Both the position numbers and the translations under genes were made by a program. A stretch of DNA of 64,000 nt from Klebsormidium nitens (taxonomy: Eukaryota; Streptophyta; Klebsormidiophyceae; Klebsormidiales; Klebsormidiaceae): NCBI GenBank assembly GCA_000708835.1, contig DF237015.1:1-64000 (forward strand). Direction: 5' to 3'. The notes beneath the pieces are model-generated. The model made no database searches. It saw only the letters and a list, made by a program, of their open reading frames with translations, and was not told the origin of the DNA. Below, in pieces: positions 13,367-26,264 of this stretch. Each line of letters opens with the position of its first letter. The stretch's first letter is position 1.

Positions 13367-15074
13367 TGACATAAGAGTATGTCTTCGTTGACTCTAAATG
13401 ATACATGGGTCAGAAAGGTCGACATTGTTCAACAAGCTCGATTTTTGACCTACCGTGGTTGCTCTTCGGATTATTTGGATCGGCCGATTCGCCTGAGTTT
13501 GCATAATTGTCTCAAGTTGATCATGGCAGCTTCAAGTTGCCACAGCTTGCCACAAGATCCGCATTGTTGTGAAGTGCCAACCCTTGTTGCACCGTTTTGA
13601 ATCATGTACTATTACATTGAAGTTGAGCCACTTGAGCTCTTCACAATTCGTAGTTCTTAAAGATTGAATGGGGCCTGAAGCGTTAGCATGACTTTCAAAA
13701 CCTAAGCAAACCGCGGCGGCCTGCCAAGAGGCACTGTATGCAAGAAGATTGCTTACTCTGTTAACACGATTTGTAACTTAACCGGACGGTCGCCCTTCGA
13801 ACAGGCTAGCTAGGGATCGGTGGAAGCAATGTACATGCCTGGTTCTGAGAGCAGTCAGATGCTTGTAGGAAACCGGGTCAGTAAGAAGCTAGAAGACTAA
13901 GGTACGTTGCTTTTAACGTACAATCGTAACATGAGCAGTAAGGGGGATTCCGTAATTCGGTTGATTATATGGTTACGCGCCGTGCCGCCGCCCTAGTAGC
14001 TAGCCCGTCCGGCATCCAACCCAATGTCCTGCGTGCATCTTATAGTACGTCGCCGCCGGGCGCCAGACTCTGATTGGTGTGGCCGCGGAATCCGGCCCCA
14101 AGAACAAATTGGTTTGAACACACGTTTTCCTTTCACGTATAGTCAATTCTTATGCAATCGACGGGTTTCTGTCACTTATATGGAGCGTCTTAGTAATCAG
14201 GTACAATTTAAATGATACGCGGTATCCATAGGTATCGACGGCCCAGGGCTAATTTGGTCGCGCGGCATGTTCAACATTTTAGATCGTGACATGCGGTATG
14301 TCGATGATTTACTATCATTACCATCTTGTGCGTGTACGTCCTCGAAAATCACTTGATATTGCAGACCGAGAAGGTCGACCTGACCTCCAGTCAAGCCGGC
14401 TTTAAGGGCCCAACAAACGAATAAAGACGAAAGGTCCGCAAATAAGTTGCCAAAGAACGAGTCACGAGATCTGTTCAACATCCTCCATACCTCTGCCGAA
14501 ACTATTGTAATCGGCTATTGCAGAGGGAAGGCTTGATTACACGTTGGTGATGACATAAAGACGTAAGACACGCGTCAACCAACTCAATCCCTAACGTCAC
14601 ATGGTCAAATTCTGGACTTATATTGACTAGTGTTGAATAAATAATGTTTGACGACGGAGACTTCCTTTTGAGGGGCTTCTACTCGAGGACGTAGAATGTT
14701 GCAGCGCTTTCAAGCACTTTTACTACCAAGATACATCTGCCCTAGCATACAAATAGTAAAGCAGAACAAGTGTGTGCGTCAATATGGCCTTACTCAAACA
14801 AACAGGATGCTCAGTACAAACGTTGATCAACGTTTTCGACCGCCGACCTACAAAGGTCCGTACGGACCAATCTGTTTATGACTTTCAGATCTGTGGCCTC
14901 CGCACAGCAACCTCGAACCACACACCACCACCTACCTTTAGGTGAAAGTTACACAACTTGCGTTGACAAGAAATGGCGGACTAATGATGGGTTGTTGCCG
15001 CACCCAATGCCCCAAACCGACCCGATCATGGGAACGCCTTTCAAGCAACACTGTCGGGTTGCCAACATAATCGA
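13367..15074. other. Intergenic region between two converging genes
   Basis: This region holds the 3' flanks of the SPT7-like gene (plus) and the RING-H2 gene (minus). It is less GC-rich than the coding exons. Open frames are short and unlike known proteins. An AATAAA-like run lies near 14635-14642, but its use cannot be judged from sequence. Confidence 0.5.
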
Positions 15075-17413
15075 CTACCGCCTTGATTGCTCAACCCTTG
15101 GCACCTCCAATGCCTCCGACTCCTGTCTTGTTGACGACCCATCCATTGACACCGATTCAGCCCGGACACCCTCACTAATCGTCACCACCGTAGCCTCTTC
15201 GTTTCTGCCTCTAGACAACCCCTCGCTGTCACCCACGTTCCTTTCCAAATCGCTCGAAATTCTAACGCCCTCGGCCGGACGAGCGGTTGCCAGGTGTCCC
15301 ACAGCCTCGGCCTCAACCCTCGCCAGCTCAGCACGATAGTTGTCCAGCGCCTCAAGCAACACGCGCCGGGAAGCGTCCACGCCGTCTAGGGGTTCCGTCC
15401 CATCCCCGGTTGCCTCCCCCGGGTGCTCTTGAGCCGTTTCTAGAACGCTGGGGTTGGGCGCAGTCTGGTGCATGCGGCAGATGGGGCACGTGCCGTGCTT
15501 GTGGAGCCACGTGTCAATGCATGTTGAGTGGAAGGAGTGGCTGCAGCCGGGTAGCTCCCGTAAGAGATCGCCCTCCTCGTACTCACACAGACAGACGGCG
15601 CACTCTCTGCACGGAACCGGAGTCGGACCTTCAGTTTCTCAAGACTGTACGACAATGAATCTACAGTAGTCTTGAAGCATCTGCCAGTATTTGGGGGCAA
15701 ACATTTCGGACATAGAGGACCTGAATCGGAGGCCGCTGTTTCGGCAGGTGGAAATTAAAGAAACGAGGCTCCAAAGCGGAATCCGCCGAACGGAGCATGG
15801 AATCACTGGAGGGTCAGGAGGAAGTTTCGAATCCGTCCTAAACCAGCTGCACAAGTGACCATCTTACAAGAAATGACTTGAAGAATCTGTAGCTTTGGAG
15901 GGGAACTGGAAAAACACATGCAAGCAGGACAGGAAAGATCCAAGTACTAAAAGACCAGGACCGGAAAATACTGACAGGGTGAAGCATACATACTAGAAGC
16001 GGGCAACTTCGGGCAGGGCAGAATCGGACACAAGTTTCCCGGAGTGACAGGATTCAGAAGCTCACCTGTCAGCAGAAGAACTAGAGGCTTTGCGGAACTC
16101 CTTAGTCGGGAACGAGGTAACTAGGCCCGGTGGGAGCCCGCTTTCCTGCCGCCAGGTGTTGCCGCTCTGCAGAGAAATGAATGCCGTAAGCAGATTGACG
16201 ACATCCGTTGCTTGTGGTCAACCCTCTCTCGTTTGAAAAGTACTGGAGACAAGGATTCATAGTGGGTCTAATCAAGCAGGACGGACATGCTTTAAAAACT
16301 TGGATACCAATACTGACGATGCTGCTGAAGCGTTCACAAACATCTGATATACTGCTTGCAATGTGATCGCTGTGCGACGTAAATATCGAAGACTGAAAGT
16401 GAATTTGGAGACGATGATGACATCAACCAAACCATGCCCACTCCAGATGGACAAAAGCTTTTTGGTCCATGTCAGACGTTTCGCCTGACCCCATCTTCTC
16501 AACATTTTTGAGCAAGCCTAAGGAAGAAGCCTAACAAACGACAGTGTGGATCTGGATCTGCCAATTGAAGCATGACCATACTTCTCCCCCAAACTCCTGA
16601 AAAAGAGGCCATAGCACACTGAGGAAGGATCAGGACAGAAGATCAAGAACCGTCTTTATCCAGACCCTATGGCCAACCGCCCGCTTTACACTCCTTATAT
16701 CTAGCAGCCCTCAAATCCCAGGAACGTTAAATAATGTTGTATCGACTGCATGGGATGCTCAATTGAGAACTCCAACCAATTCCTCAACTTACACGACGCC
16801 CCCTGTAGGGGTGGTCGAGAGAGAGCCACAGAAGTGCTGAACGCTAATTGGAGCATTTCAAACCATTGACGAAACCCTGTCCAAGAACTTACAAAACCCA
16901 TCAGCTTAACCAAGTAATTTAGGAGAACAAATGCGTCGCTAATACGTCTTGCTCCTCTCCTGAGAGCGGATATTGCCCCACCCTTCCTCACAAAGCAACT
17001 TAAACATGCCCCTCCCCCCAATACCTGCCGCGTGCGCACCCTCCCCTCCTGGGTGGTGACGGCGCCGGCGAGCATCCGCCGCCAATTGAGCAGTTTGCAG
17101 CAGACGAGCGAGAAGACGCACACCAAGGAAATGACAGATATGCACAGCGCAAAGGCGACGGTCGGGCTGCCCCCGAAGCTCGGACCTGTTAGAGGGGGGG
17201 TAAACAGTGAGAGGGGGAAGGGGGGTCAGAGGCCCACCTGAGGACCAAACCTCAGCAAGACGACTTGGGGGGATTGGGAAGCAGCGCCGGGAGCAGGGCG
17301 CCGGCGGGGGCGTCTGCAGCAGATAAACATGACGGTGGTGGCCACCGCAATTACGACCACGCCGATGGCCAGGCTGATGAGGTGCTGAATAACCGGGAAG
17401 CCACCTACGGGGG
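15075..17413 (-). CDS. ATL-type RING-H2 E3 ubiquitin ligase, membrane-anchored (5' end unresolved)
   Basis: Predicted membrane-bound E3 ubiquitin ligase. The last three exons are well supported: 17185-17025, 16166-16066 and 15606-15075 on the minus strand, with matching phases. They encode a transmembrane helix (VAFALCISVISLVCVFSLVC), a GLD-like motif before the RING (GLPPGLVTSFPTKEF), and a RING-H2 finger with Cys pairs in ECAVC and CPIC and the C-H-H-C core in GCSHSFHSTCIDTW. The order TM, GLD, RING-H2 is the known ATL architecture. An Asp/Glu/Ser-rich tail of about 120 residues follows and ends at 15075. A further exon near 17404-17236 encodes another hydrophobic helix followed by a basic stretch (ISLAIGVVVIAVATTVMFIC). 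Its reading phase fits the next exon only with a weak donor, so that junction and the start codon remain open. Two helices would be unusual but not unknown in this family. Confidence 0.75.
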
Positions 17414-18642
17414 GCAGGCGGCCGGTGAGAACGTCTAGACCTTCCAGCAACGAGCGCTAGGCTTGTCTTGACTAGTCTTCTTCTGGGAGAACCTCTCAAC
17501 GATTCAAATGCATACATTCTGAGAACAAGTGCCTTAACATTGTAGAAGCTTGCCAAGGCTTCAAAGGTTTCCTTGAGAATCTTTACAGGCTCTTTTAAAC
17601 CCTCCAGCCTTGGAGTAATACTTGCCATCCCACATCTATGACAGGTTGCTCTGGTGTTCACGACAATTTGTGGTTGTTAAATTTCGCGTATCATGATGCA
17701 GCACACTCTAGATTATGGTACAGGACCAAGCGAAAGAATTCGGGGTGGACTGGTACCTGCTAAGCTCATCATCTTGCAAGAAAGTTCTGCCACCGTCCTC
17801 GACCAAAGTGACTTGTGAGGTCTAAGCACAGATTGCAATAACCCTAGGCTTTGGCAGTCTTGCTTTCTCCGAGCAAGCAGTTGAAAGCTGCCAAGCGCCA
17901 ACTCCAGCAGTGATTCATATGACAAACTGGACCCTCAGCAAAAAGCTTCTTTCATTCAGTATGACAGCATGACTGTGGAAACCTAGCTGTATAGAACGAT
18001 ATCAGCAAACAGGCATGCTTACACAATGTTCAACGTTTACACTTTTTGCAACGCATTAGGCTCGTCGCGACCGTAGTATGCAGCTGATCAGAATACTCTT
18101 GTCCTGACACAAGATCTAAAAGCAAGGGCTGAGCGGTGAGCCGCAGTGTCAAGCAGACACTCAACAAAGGAAGGGCTTACGTCTGATGTTAGCTGAATTA
18201 GACCGTATGGGTGTAGCAGAAGCAGGTACGTCGACCGAGCTTTGCAGCAGCTTTCGGACGCCATGTGATGTAACGTCTAAGATGTCCAAGCTTCCAGCCA
18301 ATACGGGCTGGACGACGTGGCTCAGTCCTGTTTCAGTGGGAATGAAGGATGTAAGAAATAGGAGCGTCCATCGCCTTTGATAGTTCTGGCTATCTTGAGA
18401 GTGTGCTAGCGACCGGCCTTCCTGCAATGCAGAACAGGTCTCTCTGTAGTTGAGCACAAGGGTAGAGTGCGATCAAAACTATGGGAGGTATAGAATTTCA
18501 CGGGCTGGACAACCTGTCACAGATTTGACCACCAGCCATCGAAATGCATGACGTCATCTTTGGTCGGCAAGTAAGACCTGGCTGTAAAAAACCAGGCAGG
18601 TCAAAATAGACTCGCATGATGAGAATGAGAAAAGAAACAACA

Positions 18643-18682
18643 GTTGCTTTGCTGCCGCAAAGTGTTGCTTTGCTGCTGCAGA
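18643..18682. repeat. Short tandem repeat, 21-bp period
   Basis: The sequence gttgctttgctgc(c/t)gca occurs twice, 21 bp apart, with one substitution. It lies in the unannotated stretch between genes. Confidence 0.6.
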
Positions 18683-19500
18683 TGGATCCAAATGCAGACA
18701 ATATGCCTCTGCAATGGCTGTGGCTATTGGTTTATTCACAACTCTGGAGAAAGTTTGCCGTAGAATCATGGAGATTGCTGTACTCGGAGAAAAAGCCACT
18801 GCGGAGCAGCAAGAAGGAGCCATTGACAGGCAAGGATGAGCCAGGGAAAGGCAAACCGAGACTTCCACTGTCACAAAGAACCCGAACAACTGGGAGATGC
18901 CTACTGAAACTTGTTGTAGCATAAACAGAAGATGTCAAGTTTTCCGCGTGGAAACCCTGCCCAATATCCACCCTGCAGACAAATGGACCTCCCAGAGAAG
19001 GTCAAGACAAAAATCCTCCATACCATGTCGGACCACAATGCAGAGAAACTTCAGAATCTGAGAGCTCACCTAAGAGCAGAACAACCAAAGCCACCATCCC
19101 TCCAGGAAAAAAGCTTGTCCTCATCATGCTGCAGCTTCCCCTGTCTCCCCTGACCATGAAAACTGAAAACGTGTGTCTTTAATATTTATAGAGGAAAGAG
19201 CTGACTCAAGGGCCCAGCCTGATATAGTGATACCGTATGCGCGCGTTGAAGCACATCTAGGGCTGATTTGCTGTTTATCATTGCGTTTAGCTCCTTCTCT
19301 GCACACTCTGCAAATCGGCTGCGGATATGGCGTCCAGAAAAAGCAGGATTCACGAAGCTCAATGACAACTACAATTTAGTACAAAGCGCTTTGGCAGACC
19401 TTTAAGTTTGACCAGCTCTGCTCCTCAGTTGTCCTTCCTGTGCCCGTAGTGACTAGTCGCACGGACAACTCGCACCGAAAATCTTTCTGACGGACTTGGT

Positions 19501-19529
19501 GCCATGAATTCATTGTAGGAATTCATGGC
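19501..19529. repeat. Perfect 11-bp inverted repeat
   Basis: GCCATGAATTC at 19501-19511 is followed by a 7-bp spacer (attgtag) and then its exact reverse complement GAATTCATGGC at 19519-19529. The DNA or RNA could form a small hairpin. It lies about 475 bp upstream of the start of the multi-span membrane gene. Confidence 0.8.
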
Positions 19530-20002
19530 CCAGGCCCCAAACCGTATTACTTATTGACATGTATATCGTGATTTTAGTAATAGGGCATGTAAAAGTTAGT
19601 TTTAACCCGGGCTGCCAAATTGAAAAGTTTGGAATAATCTTCGTGGAAAGACGGGTGCGAATTGCCCGTGCCACTATGGTCCAGACAAAGCAGACGCTCC
19701 CCCGACCACGTGTTGAATTTACCGGGGCCGGATGCTTCCTCAGGCCCCGGTGTCCGGGAACTTTTGGCTTGCAGAAAACTTCCCTGGAGGATTTTCCCGA
19801 GCTCCTGGCTCCGACCAGGGATCCTTCACATGCGCGGGATCCCTGGCGGGCCCGTTTTCTACCGACATGGTGACACATCTTCACTCCTGCAGTGGCTACA
19901 CTTGTCTCCTGCAAGGGATCTGCTGTAGCCTCTTGCATTTCTAGGTAGCTGCTCAAGCCTCATTCCACCTTCTCTGCCGCCAGTCACATAGGTCCTGAAG
20001 AA

Positions 20003-23000
20003 ATGGCGACGCCCTTCTCAAAGAGTCGGAGGAAGAAGCCCTTCTTCGCTGGCTCTCACCTTGTGTTGAGCATCCTTGGTGTTGTGCTGGTTGTTACGGT
20101 TTTGCAGCTGCAGACAGTGGCCGCAGACAACACTTTGCAGGATCAATGGTACTCCTTAACCCCTTCACACAGAGCAGGCCACGCCCGCCGTGAGTGCTTT
20201 TCATGGAAGCAAAACAATGTGCGACTTGTTGATTTCAGGGGCGCTGTCTCTCTGACTTGAGTCTGGACAGTCCCCAGAGTATTCTGTACATGCATGCACA
20301 GCAGATGGTTATCAAAGCAGCCGCTACTGTACAGAGCTCCTTTGTCTAAGAGTTTTGATTACTATCTTGAAACTGTAAGTAACTTGATAGTGAATGGTCA
20401 CATACTCACATGATCGTTGAGCAGGATTGGGGCGACTAACTTAGGAAAACCTATTTCTGCTCCAAATCTGCTCATCTTCCTTCTTGATCACACTCAGGCA
20501 ATCGCGATGGCCTCGACAGTACCCGTTTGCAAGCGCCATTCAGTGATCAGGGGTCACCTAAGTTTCAAGATCGTCAGTTTTCCTGCCAGTCTTTGAACTG
20601 CGTCTGCTTCCGAGTTTTTGATGACAGGGTTTTGAGTTTGGGCTTGGTTCAGCCAACGTTACGCGATTGATGAGTTGCTCTTGCAGACAATGGCAGTATT
20701 CCAATATCTCACTGGTTCTAAGCTGATAGTGTTGACAGACTGTTGCAGGGTATTCCCCCTTCTCCTCTTCCCTGGATCGATCCTTTCTTTGTTTGCAGGC
20801 AACGCAGATTTGTTTTGTAGACAATACTGTAATTTGTGTTCCTTGAAGCACCATGCTCCGCTGCCTTTTCGTGGGCTACACACTTTTCTGCAGTGTAAGT
20901 TCTGCTGCACATTATCACCTCTCTCTGTTTACGTTCCCAGACATTCTTCAGACCGTCATTGACCTCAGCACCGCATCATCCGACGGCCCCAAGCGGCCCC
21001 TCGCTGTTTCGTCCCGCACAGACCCCCTCGACTCTTTCCACCAGTACCGCGGCGGGTTTGACCCCACAAACAAGCACTACTGGGGCGTGAGTCTCTCCCC
21101 CTGGAGTCTGCATTTTCTTCAGGATAGGGGCACTGGCCCTTATCTCCTTGATGGCTAGGTCACAAGCAGGGAGTACCCTTATTTGAAGTCTGGTGGAAAA
21201 CTTTAGGTTGGTTTGACGAGCAGATACTGGAAAAAGCTGGCATCTCTTGCAATTCCGGTGTGTTGTGTCACAATAAGGAGGGGCGCTTGGCCGCTCAGGG
21301 CTTAAGGGGTTCGAGCACAAAATGTCAGAGATGGCCTAGTGTATGGTTTCAACAATCGCCTCAAACAGAAAAGAGGCCATTTGGCGGGAAATCTTCAATG
21401 AGGTGATTGGCCACTTTCATGTAGCGGAAGATACATTTACTGACGGTTGACCAGGGTTGAGAGCATGGTGGCAGCGTCACTATCTGGAGGAGTGCCAGCT
21501 TCACATCAAACATAGTCGCTGTCTCTCGAGACATTGGTGCCAATAGATTTCGGCTGACAAGATGCCACTATTCCTTCCTGGTGGCGGCGGAACTGGACCG
21601 CAACAGAAGGAGGGTGAACAAGTGCGAAGAACCATGTACGAGTCTCCTCGGAACTCCTTGGAGGTCATGAAAAAGCAGCCGAGTCTCTGCCAAGCTGCAC
21701 CGGCCTGGTGTTGTACAGAGAAATGATGTAGTGCCTTCATTGGTTGCAGTATCTTCCTCTCTCTCAGTTCTATTTTGTACGAAATATACTGTACCCCCTG
21801 CAGCGAGGACGGTGGCTCTGCCCTACAGGTCGAGGTTCCATTAGGAAGCCATACCAACAAGAGGGTTTGAAAGCACGCTAGAAATGTTCTGGGGTATCCC
21901 CTAGGCCACCCCCTTTCCGTAGTCGTATACTCCCTTACACCCCGCCATTCCGCAGGCCTTTTCGAGTAAAGCGCTTCTGGTTCTGTGTTCAACAAGCTGT
22001 CGCTGGGTTTCTCTCTTGCAGCCTGTAGTATGGCTCGGCATCTGAGCTTACGTCATTGGCGTGTTTTTAAGGAGAGAAGCTAAACGTTGTATTATGCTCA
22101 AGTCGCTCATATAGCAAAGCCTGACACCGTGACTCCGTCGATCGCAGTATATTAACAAACAGCCTGGAGACCCTTCCCAAACCATCATTAGATTCCTCCT
22201 TTTGGCTTGCTGGTTCCATCATCAACTGGTCTGCCCTCATTTCCTTTTGCAGTCTGTGATATGGCTCGGCATCTGGGGTTACGTCATCGGTGTGTTCTGG
22301 CTCCTGGTCGGCGTGCTGTGGGCGCTCGCCACGTGCTGCTACTTCTGCTGCTGCCGGAGCAAGACCGCAAAGACGAGCGGCTACTCGCGGGGCTACTACT
22401 GCTGCCCTGCGGTTGTGGTCATCCTCCTCTCTGCAATTGCGCTGTGAGATTTTCCACCTTTTCTGTGAACAAGGATTCTCTGTTCTTGCCTTCCTGCTAA
22501 CAAGGGGTCCGACGCTACAGTGGTCTCGTTTCGGCCGAGCAGTAGGGTTGTTGTACTTAAGCGTTGGGCAGTCCAGATGTTACTTGTTTGCGGGATTTGT
22601 GATCGCTTCTGCTCTGTTGGCAATAAGGCGTTTGTTTCAGGCAGTGCCCTAGGATCGTGACAGACTGGGAGGTTCTGGACCGTGAAAGGGACTAGAAGAG
22701 GGGACAGCGGGATGCACATCAGATACGTTTCGTGAGCACTTGCGGGTGACGTCTGATCCATGAGTGGCTGCGGCAAGAACCATCATGGTCATGATTCTGT
22801 TTTGGTCTTGTCAGAATGCTTTTCGTTGCGGTCAAATCGCAGTCGTAGCTGCTTGATTTCTGCTCAACATTCAACGACACACGTCGGCTCTGAAGCTGCC
22901 TTCTTGCTTTACGGAATCGAAGACTCGTTAATGAACGAGAGACCTTACAGGGGTCACGCTCATCACAAATGGTGGGTCTGCCGTTAACACAGACCCTTTT

Positions 23001-26000
23001 TGGGAATGCAAGTGTGTTCCTCATAAGTTGGTATACTCCGACCACTCTCGGCGTTGATTGGCAATTCAAGTGCGTTTTCCGAGACGCTGGTGCACTCTGA
23101 CTACTCTTGGAAAGGCTACTCCATCCGTCAGGAGTTGTCCTGGTGTGTCTATCCCTTCCCTCTTTGAGGAATAACCAGCAGAGGCGAGCTCACCCTGATG
23201 CTTGAGCTTGGGTCTTTTGTGAGGACCTCAAACTCAACAACTGTAACTACTGAACTGGTATTTTCCGAACAGTTGGTCTCCGTGGACCCTCTAAGCAGAA
23301 TTCCTAACTCGATCTGACCTTCTTTTTGACAGGGCCGGCGCAGCGCTAACCTTCTACGGCGAGTCCACATTCCGACGCGACTCGCGCGACACCCGCGACT
23401 TCGTGCTGCTGACGGCCGCCAACACGACCGCTGACGTGCGCAACGTCACGGGAACGCTCTCGGCCGCGCAGAACGTCATCACGGAGGTCTCGCCGAGCGA
23501 GGGCCAGACGCTGCAGGACGTCATCACGTCGCTGAACAACGCGGCGGACGACGTGGACCGGAAAGTGAACAAGAACAAAAAGGCGGTGGATACGGGGCTG
23601 AAGGTCGTGTGAGTGACCTTTTGGGACTCGTGTCTCAGCTTGATGGAAGTTGCGACTGTAAGCAGTGCCCCCGGTCGCGCGCTCGCTTTGGCAGCTGTTG
23701 TTGCTGCGGTTGGAGTGTGTTTTGCAGCCCAGGAGTGGAGCTGCTCTTTTGGGTACATTTTCGAGTGCAGTTTCAAAAGAGCGCCGAAGAAGTACGGTGT
23801 TGTAGGCTAGCAAGATTGCGAAGGATTGTCAAAGACAAGCTGTGGGGGTCCAGTTGAAAGAAGGGTTGCAAGCATAGTCGTTTGGAGCAGCTCTCACATT
23901 CGAAAGCCGACGTAGCTTTACCTAAGGCTACACTCAAATCCAACCCCTTAAAGCAAGCTGCTCATCTACTGCAGTCATTGCGTCTTTTGCAAGTCTAGCA
24001 GAGATGTCTCGGACAGAGTAGCGCAAAGTTCAGGCCCAAATGACAGTCTATCCTTCTCTTTTTCTGCAGAGACATCGTCTTGATTGTCGTGGCCTCGTGC
24101 CAAATCTTCATCGTAGTCGTCGCCTTATGTGAGCTTTTCCGCCCTGTCTCCTGCTGTCGGGGGCCGTCGAACTGCCGCCCGGCATGCACTTTTTGATTTT
24201 TGTCTACGCTTACCCCTCCCGTGCACTTCACTTCTTCGTTACTTCGTTCACAAGGGCCGGCCACCCGTGTTGAGAAGTCCCGCTCGAGTAGTACTTTGAG
24301 TCTAGCGGTCTCCACAGCTGTGTTTTGCGCGCCTGTTTCCACATACCCAACAGGGGCCACCACACGGGCAAAAGCTAGCAACTCTTCCGGGGGGTTTGTA
24401 TCTTATTGGACTACCACCCCGGACGGGCTTTCAGTGGGGCGATGGCCTTAGGTAAACAGGTACCCATCGTAGACTTGCTACTACGATTTTATGAACCCAT
24501 CATTGCTGCCATCATTGCAAGTTTCTATTGTTTCTGAAGGTGGTTCGCAGTTAATTTGTGGCGCTTTCCTGGAGGCTCTCTCTGCGTGAGGGTGTCCTCT
24601 CCTTGAAGCCTTGCTCTAGAAACGGAACCCTAACACCGGAACCGGAACTTGCAGTCGCGCTGTGGTTCAAGTGGTCGTTCCTGCTTCTGCCCATCATCAT
24701 ATTGTCGTGGCTCTTCTGCGTCTTCGGCTGGATCGTCGCCGGCGTCTGGTTCTCCGTCTACCAGTAAGTGCCCCGGGCTACCTATGCGTCCCTGCTTTGG
24801 TTATCCATCCAAGACATCACTGCAGTGATGCAGCCATCCCTTTACCAGTTTTCCTGGTCGCTTCCATTGCTTAGCGATCACCCTACTTCGCGCTCTCCTC
24901 TACTTTCAGCTCGTTCCCGTATCCGCTGCCTTCAATAACAATCTCCTGCAAGCAAACTCCTTCTCCTCATCTAAGTTGCCACTGATGTCACCCAAACTCA
25001 GCTGCTGACATCACTTTTTGTCCCACGGCAGCGTGTCCGCTGACACGTGCACCAGGATGCACGAGGACACGCAGGACCCACCAACACACGATCCTCTTTT
25101 TACCTTAAGTATAACGTCACTTCACTCTGGCTCCTGACGTCACGTTGCTCTTTTCCGCAGCGTCACCACCGACACGTGCACCGCGATGCACGAGTACACG
25201 CTGGACCCCACCAACACGACGCTCGACACGATCCTCCCGTGCGTTGACCGCACGAGCGCGCAGAACACGCTGCGCACCGCGCGGCGCTCCGTTAATCGCC
25301 TCGTCAATGCGACGAACGGCCAGATCACGACCCTGAACGCCCAGCTCGCGAGCGGGGGCGCCACGACCGTGCTGCCGTTCGTGTGCTTGCCATACGGAGG
25401 AGAGCCCGACTACCCGCCGATCCCGTGCCCCTCGGGCCAGGTGGATCCGCTCCAGCTGTCCACGGTGAGCTGCCACGTGGCGTGTTCTGGTGTTGCCCGT
25501 AACCTACGAGTAACGTTTAATTGGGATACGGCGTCCTCAACTGGATACGTTGAGCCTTCTCGCAACCGGGATTGTTGACGATGTGTGCCCTCTGCCTCGT
25601 CAGATTATGAATTTAAGCCTCGAGGAATGAACGGTTTGCTGCGTTGGAGAACGTCAAGACGAGGAGGAACGGTTTGACACTGGTGCGTAAGTAGCAGGGT
25701 CGCTGCTTTAAAACGCTCTCGCCCTCCTTTCGACAGCGTTGATCCCTCTTCGGCAACAGCATCTTCTATCAGATCTGAACGCCTCTGCTTTTTGGGCATT
25801 GCCGCTGTATGTCTAAAGAATGTCATAATTCATCGCAGGCGATACAAGCGTACCGCTGCACGGGCACTGACGTCAACACCTGCGCCCTGGCGGGGACTCC
25901 GCTGACGCCATCCCTGTACACGCTGGTGGAGCCCGTCGTGGGCGCGATCACAAATATCTCGCGGTCAATACCGACGATGGTCGAGCTTGCCACGTGTCAG

Positions 26001-26264
26001 TTTGTGACTGACGCGTTTAACCACCTGGTTAGCACGGAATGCCCGAAGCTTAGGGAGGACGTGATTTACATCACGGTGGCGTTCACGACTGCGTCATCAG
26101 CGCTCCTGTTCCTTTGCATAGGCTGGTTTGTAGTTTCGCGGCGCGCGCTGCGCGTGAAGCGGACGAACAAGTTCCATACGGAGGGGTACGAGTATAAGGA
26201 CCAGTTTGGGCAGCCGGTTGCGGCAGAGGCGCCGTTTGCTCCGAATCGTGTCGCACGCGTTTAA
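20003..26264 (+). CDS. Plant multi-span plasma membrane protein (AT2G12400/AT2G25270-like family)
   Basis: A membrane protein of a family conserved in plants whose molecular role is not established. Exons: 20003-20189, 20941-21086, 22253-22443, 23333-23608, 24070-24128, 24655-24763, 25161-25464, 25839-26264; phases agree and give about 565 aa. It begins with a basic stretch and a signal-anchor-like helix (LSILGVVLVVTVLQLQTVAA). The landmark GGFDPTNKHYWG (about residue 100) precedes helices near 113-140, 160-180, 267-287 and 290-320. A long Cys-containing segment follows, then a last helix near 500-523 (YITVAFTTASSALLFLCIGW) and a short basic cytoplasmic tail. Several N-x-T/S sites in the presumed outer loops (NTT, NVT, NAT, NIS) fit glycosylation. 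The order of landmarks follows my memory of the Arabidopsis proteins. Exons 3 and 7 have decayed partial copies just upstream. Confidence 0.83.
22016..22072 (+). repeat. Decayed copy of the start of exon 3 of the multi-span membrane gene
   Basis: The segment tatggctcggcatctg and the following acgtcat-ggtgtgtt closely match the real exon start at 22253. The copy still has a pyrimidine tract and gcag acceptor before it. An in-frame TGA and later divergence make it unusable as a full exon. Confidence 0.75.
24975..25100 (+). repeat. Decayed copy of the exon 7 acceptor region of the multi-span membrane gene
   Basis: This segment matches 25103-25234, which covers the end of the intron, the acceptor and the first ~75 bp of exon 7. 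Shared blocks include ctgac(a/g)tcac, a gcag acceptor, gacacgtgcacc, gatgcacgag and acacgatcctc. Short deletions disrupt the frame of the copy. The similarity extends into the intron on the 5' side. Confidence 0.82.

Larger units (their letters stand above)
17414..20002. other. Intergenic region upstream of two diverging genes
   Basis: About 2.6 kb separates the RING-H2 gene from the multi-span membrane gene; the missing first exon of the former probably lies in its left part. Open frames between 18160 and 19380 are short, interrupted and match no family I know. They could be a worn-out mobile element, but nothing diagnostic (reverse transcriptase, integrase, terminal repeats) is visible. Confidence 0.45.

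Noticed and set aside
14878-15339. Plus-strand open frame of 153 codons
   Set aside because: It overlaps the antisense of the acidic tail of the RING-H2 protein and has no domain; the minus frame continues from a clear RING-H2.
16701-17126. Open frame reading from the RING-H2 gene's membrane exon into the following intron
   Set aside because: The donor CAG|GTATTG at 17024 and the phase-matched next exon with the GLD motif and RING explain the gene better.
18186-19380. Several short open frames on both strands, considered as a worn retroelement
   Set aside because: No reverse transcriptase, integrase, protease, zinc knuckle, long terminal repeat or target-site duplication could be seen.
19510-19956. 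Minus-strand open frame of 148 codons
   Set aside because: No domain, no matching splice partners, and it lies in the upstream region of the multi-span membrane gene.
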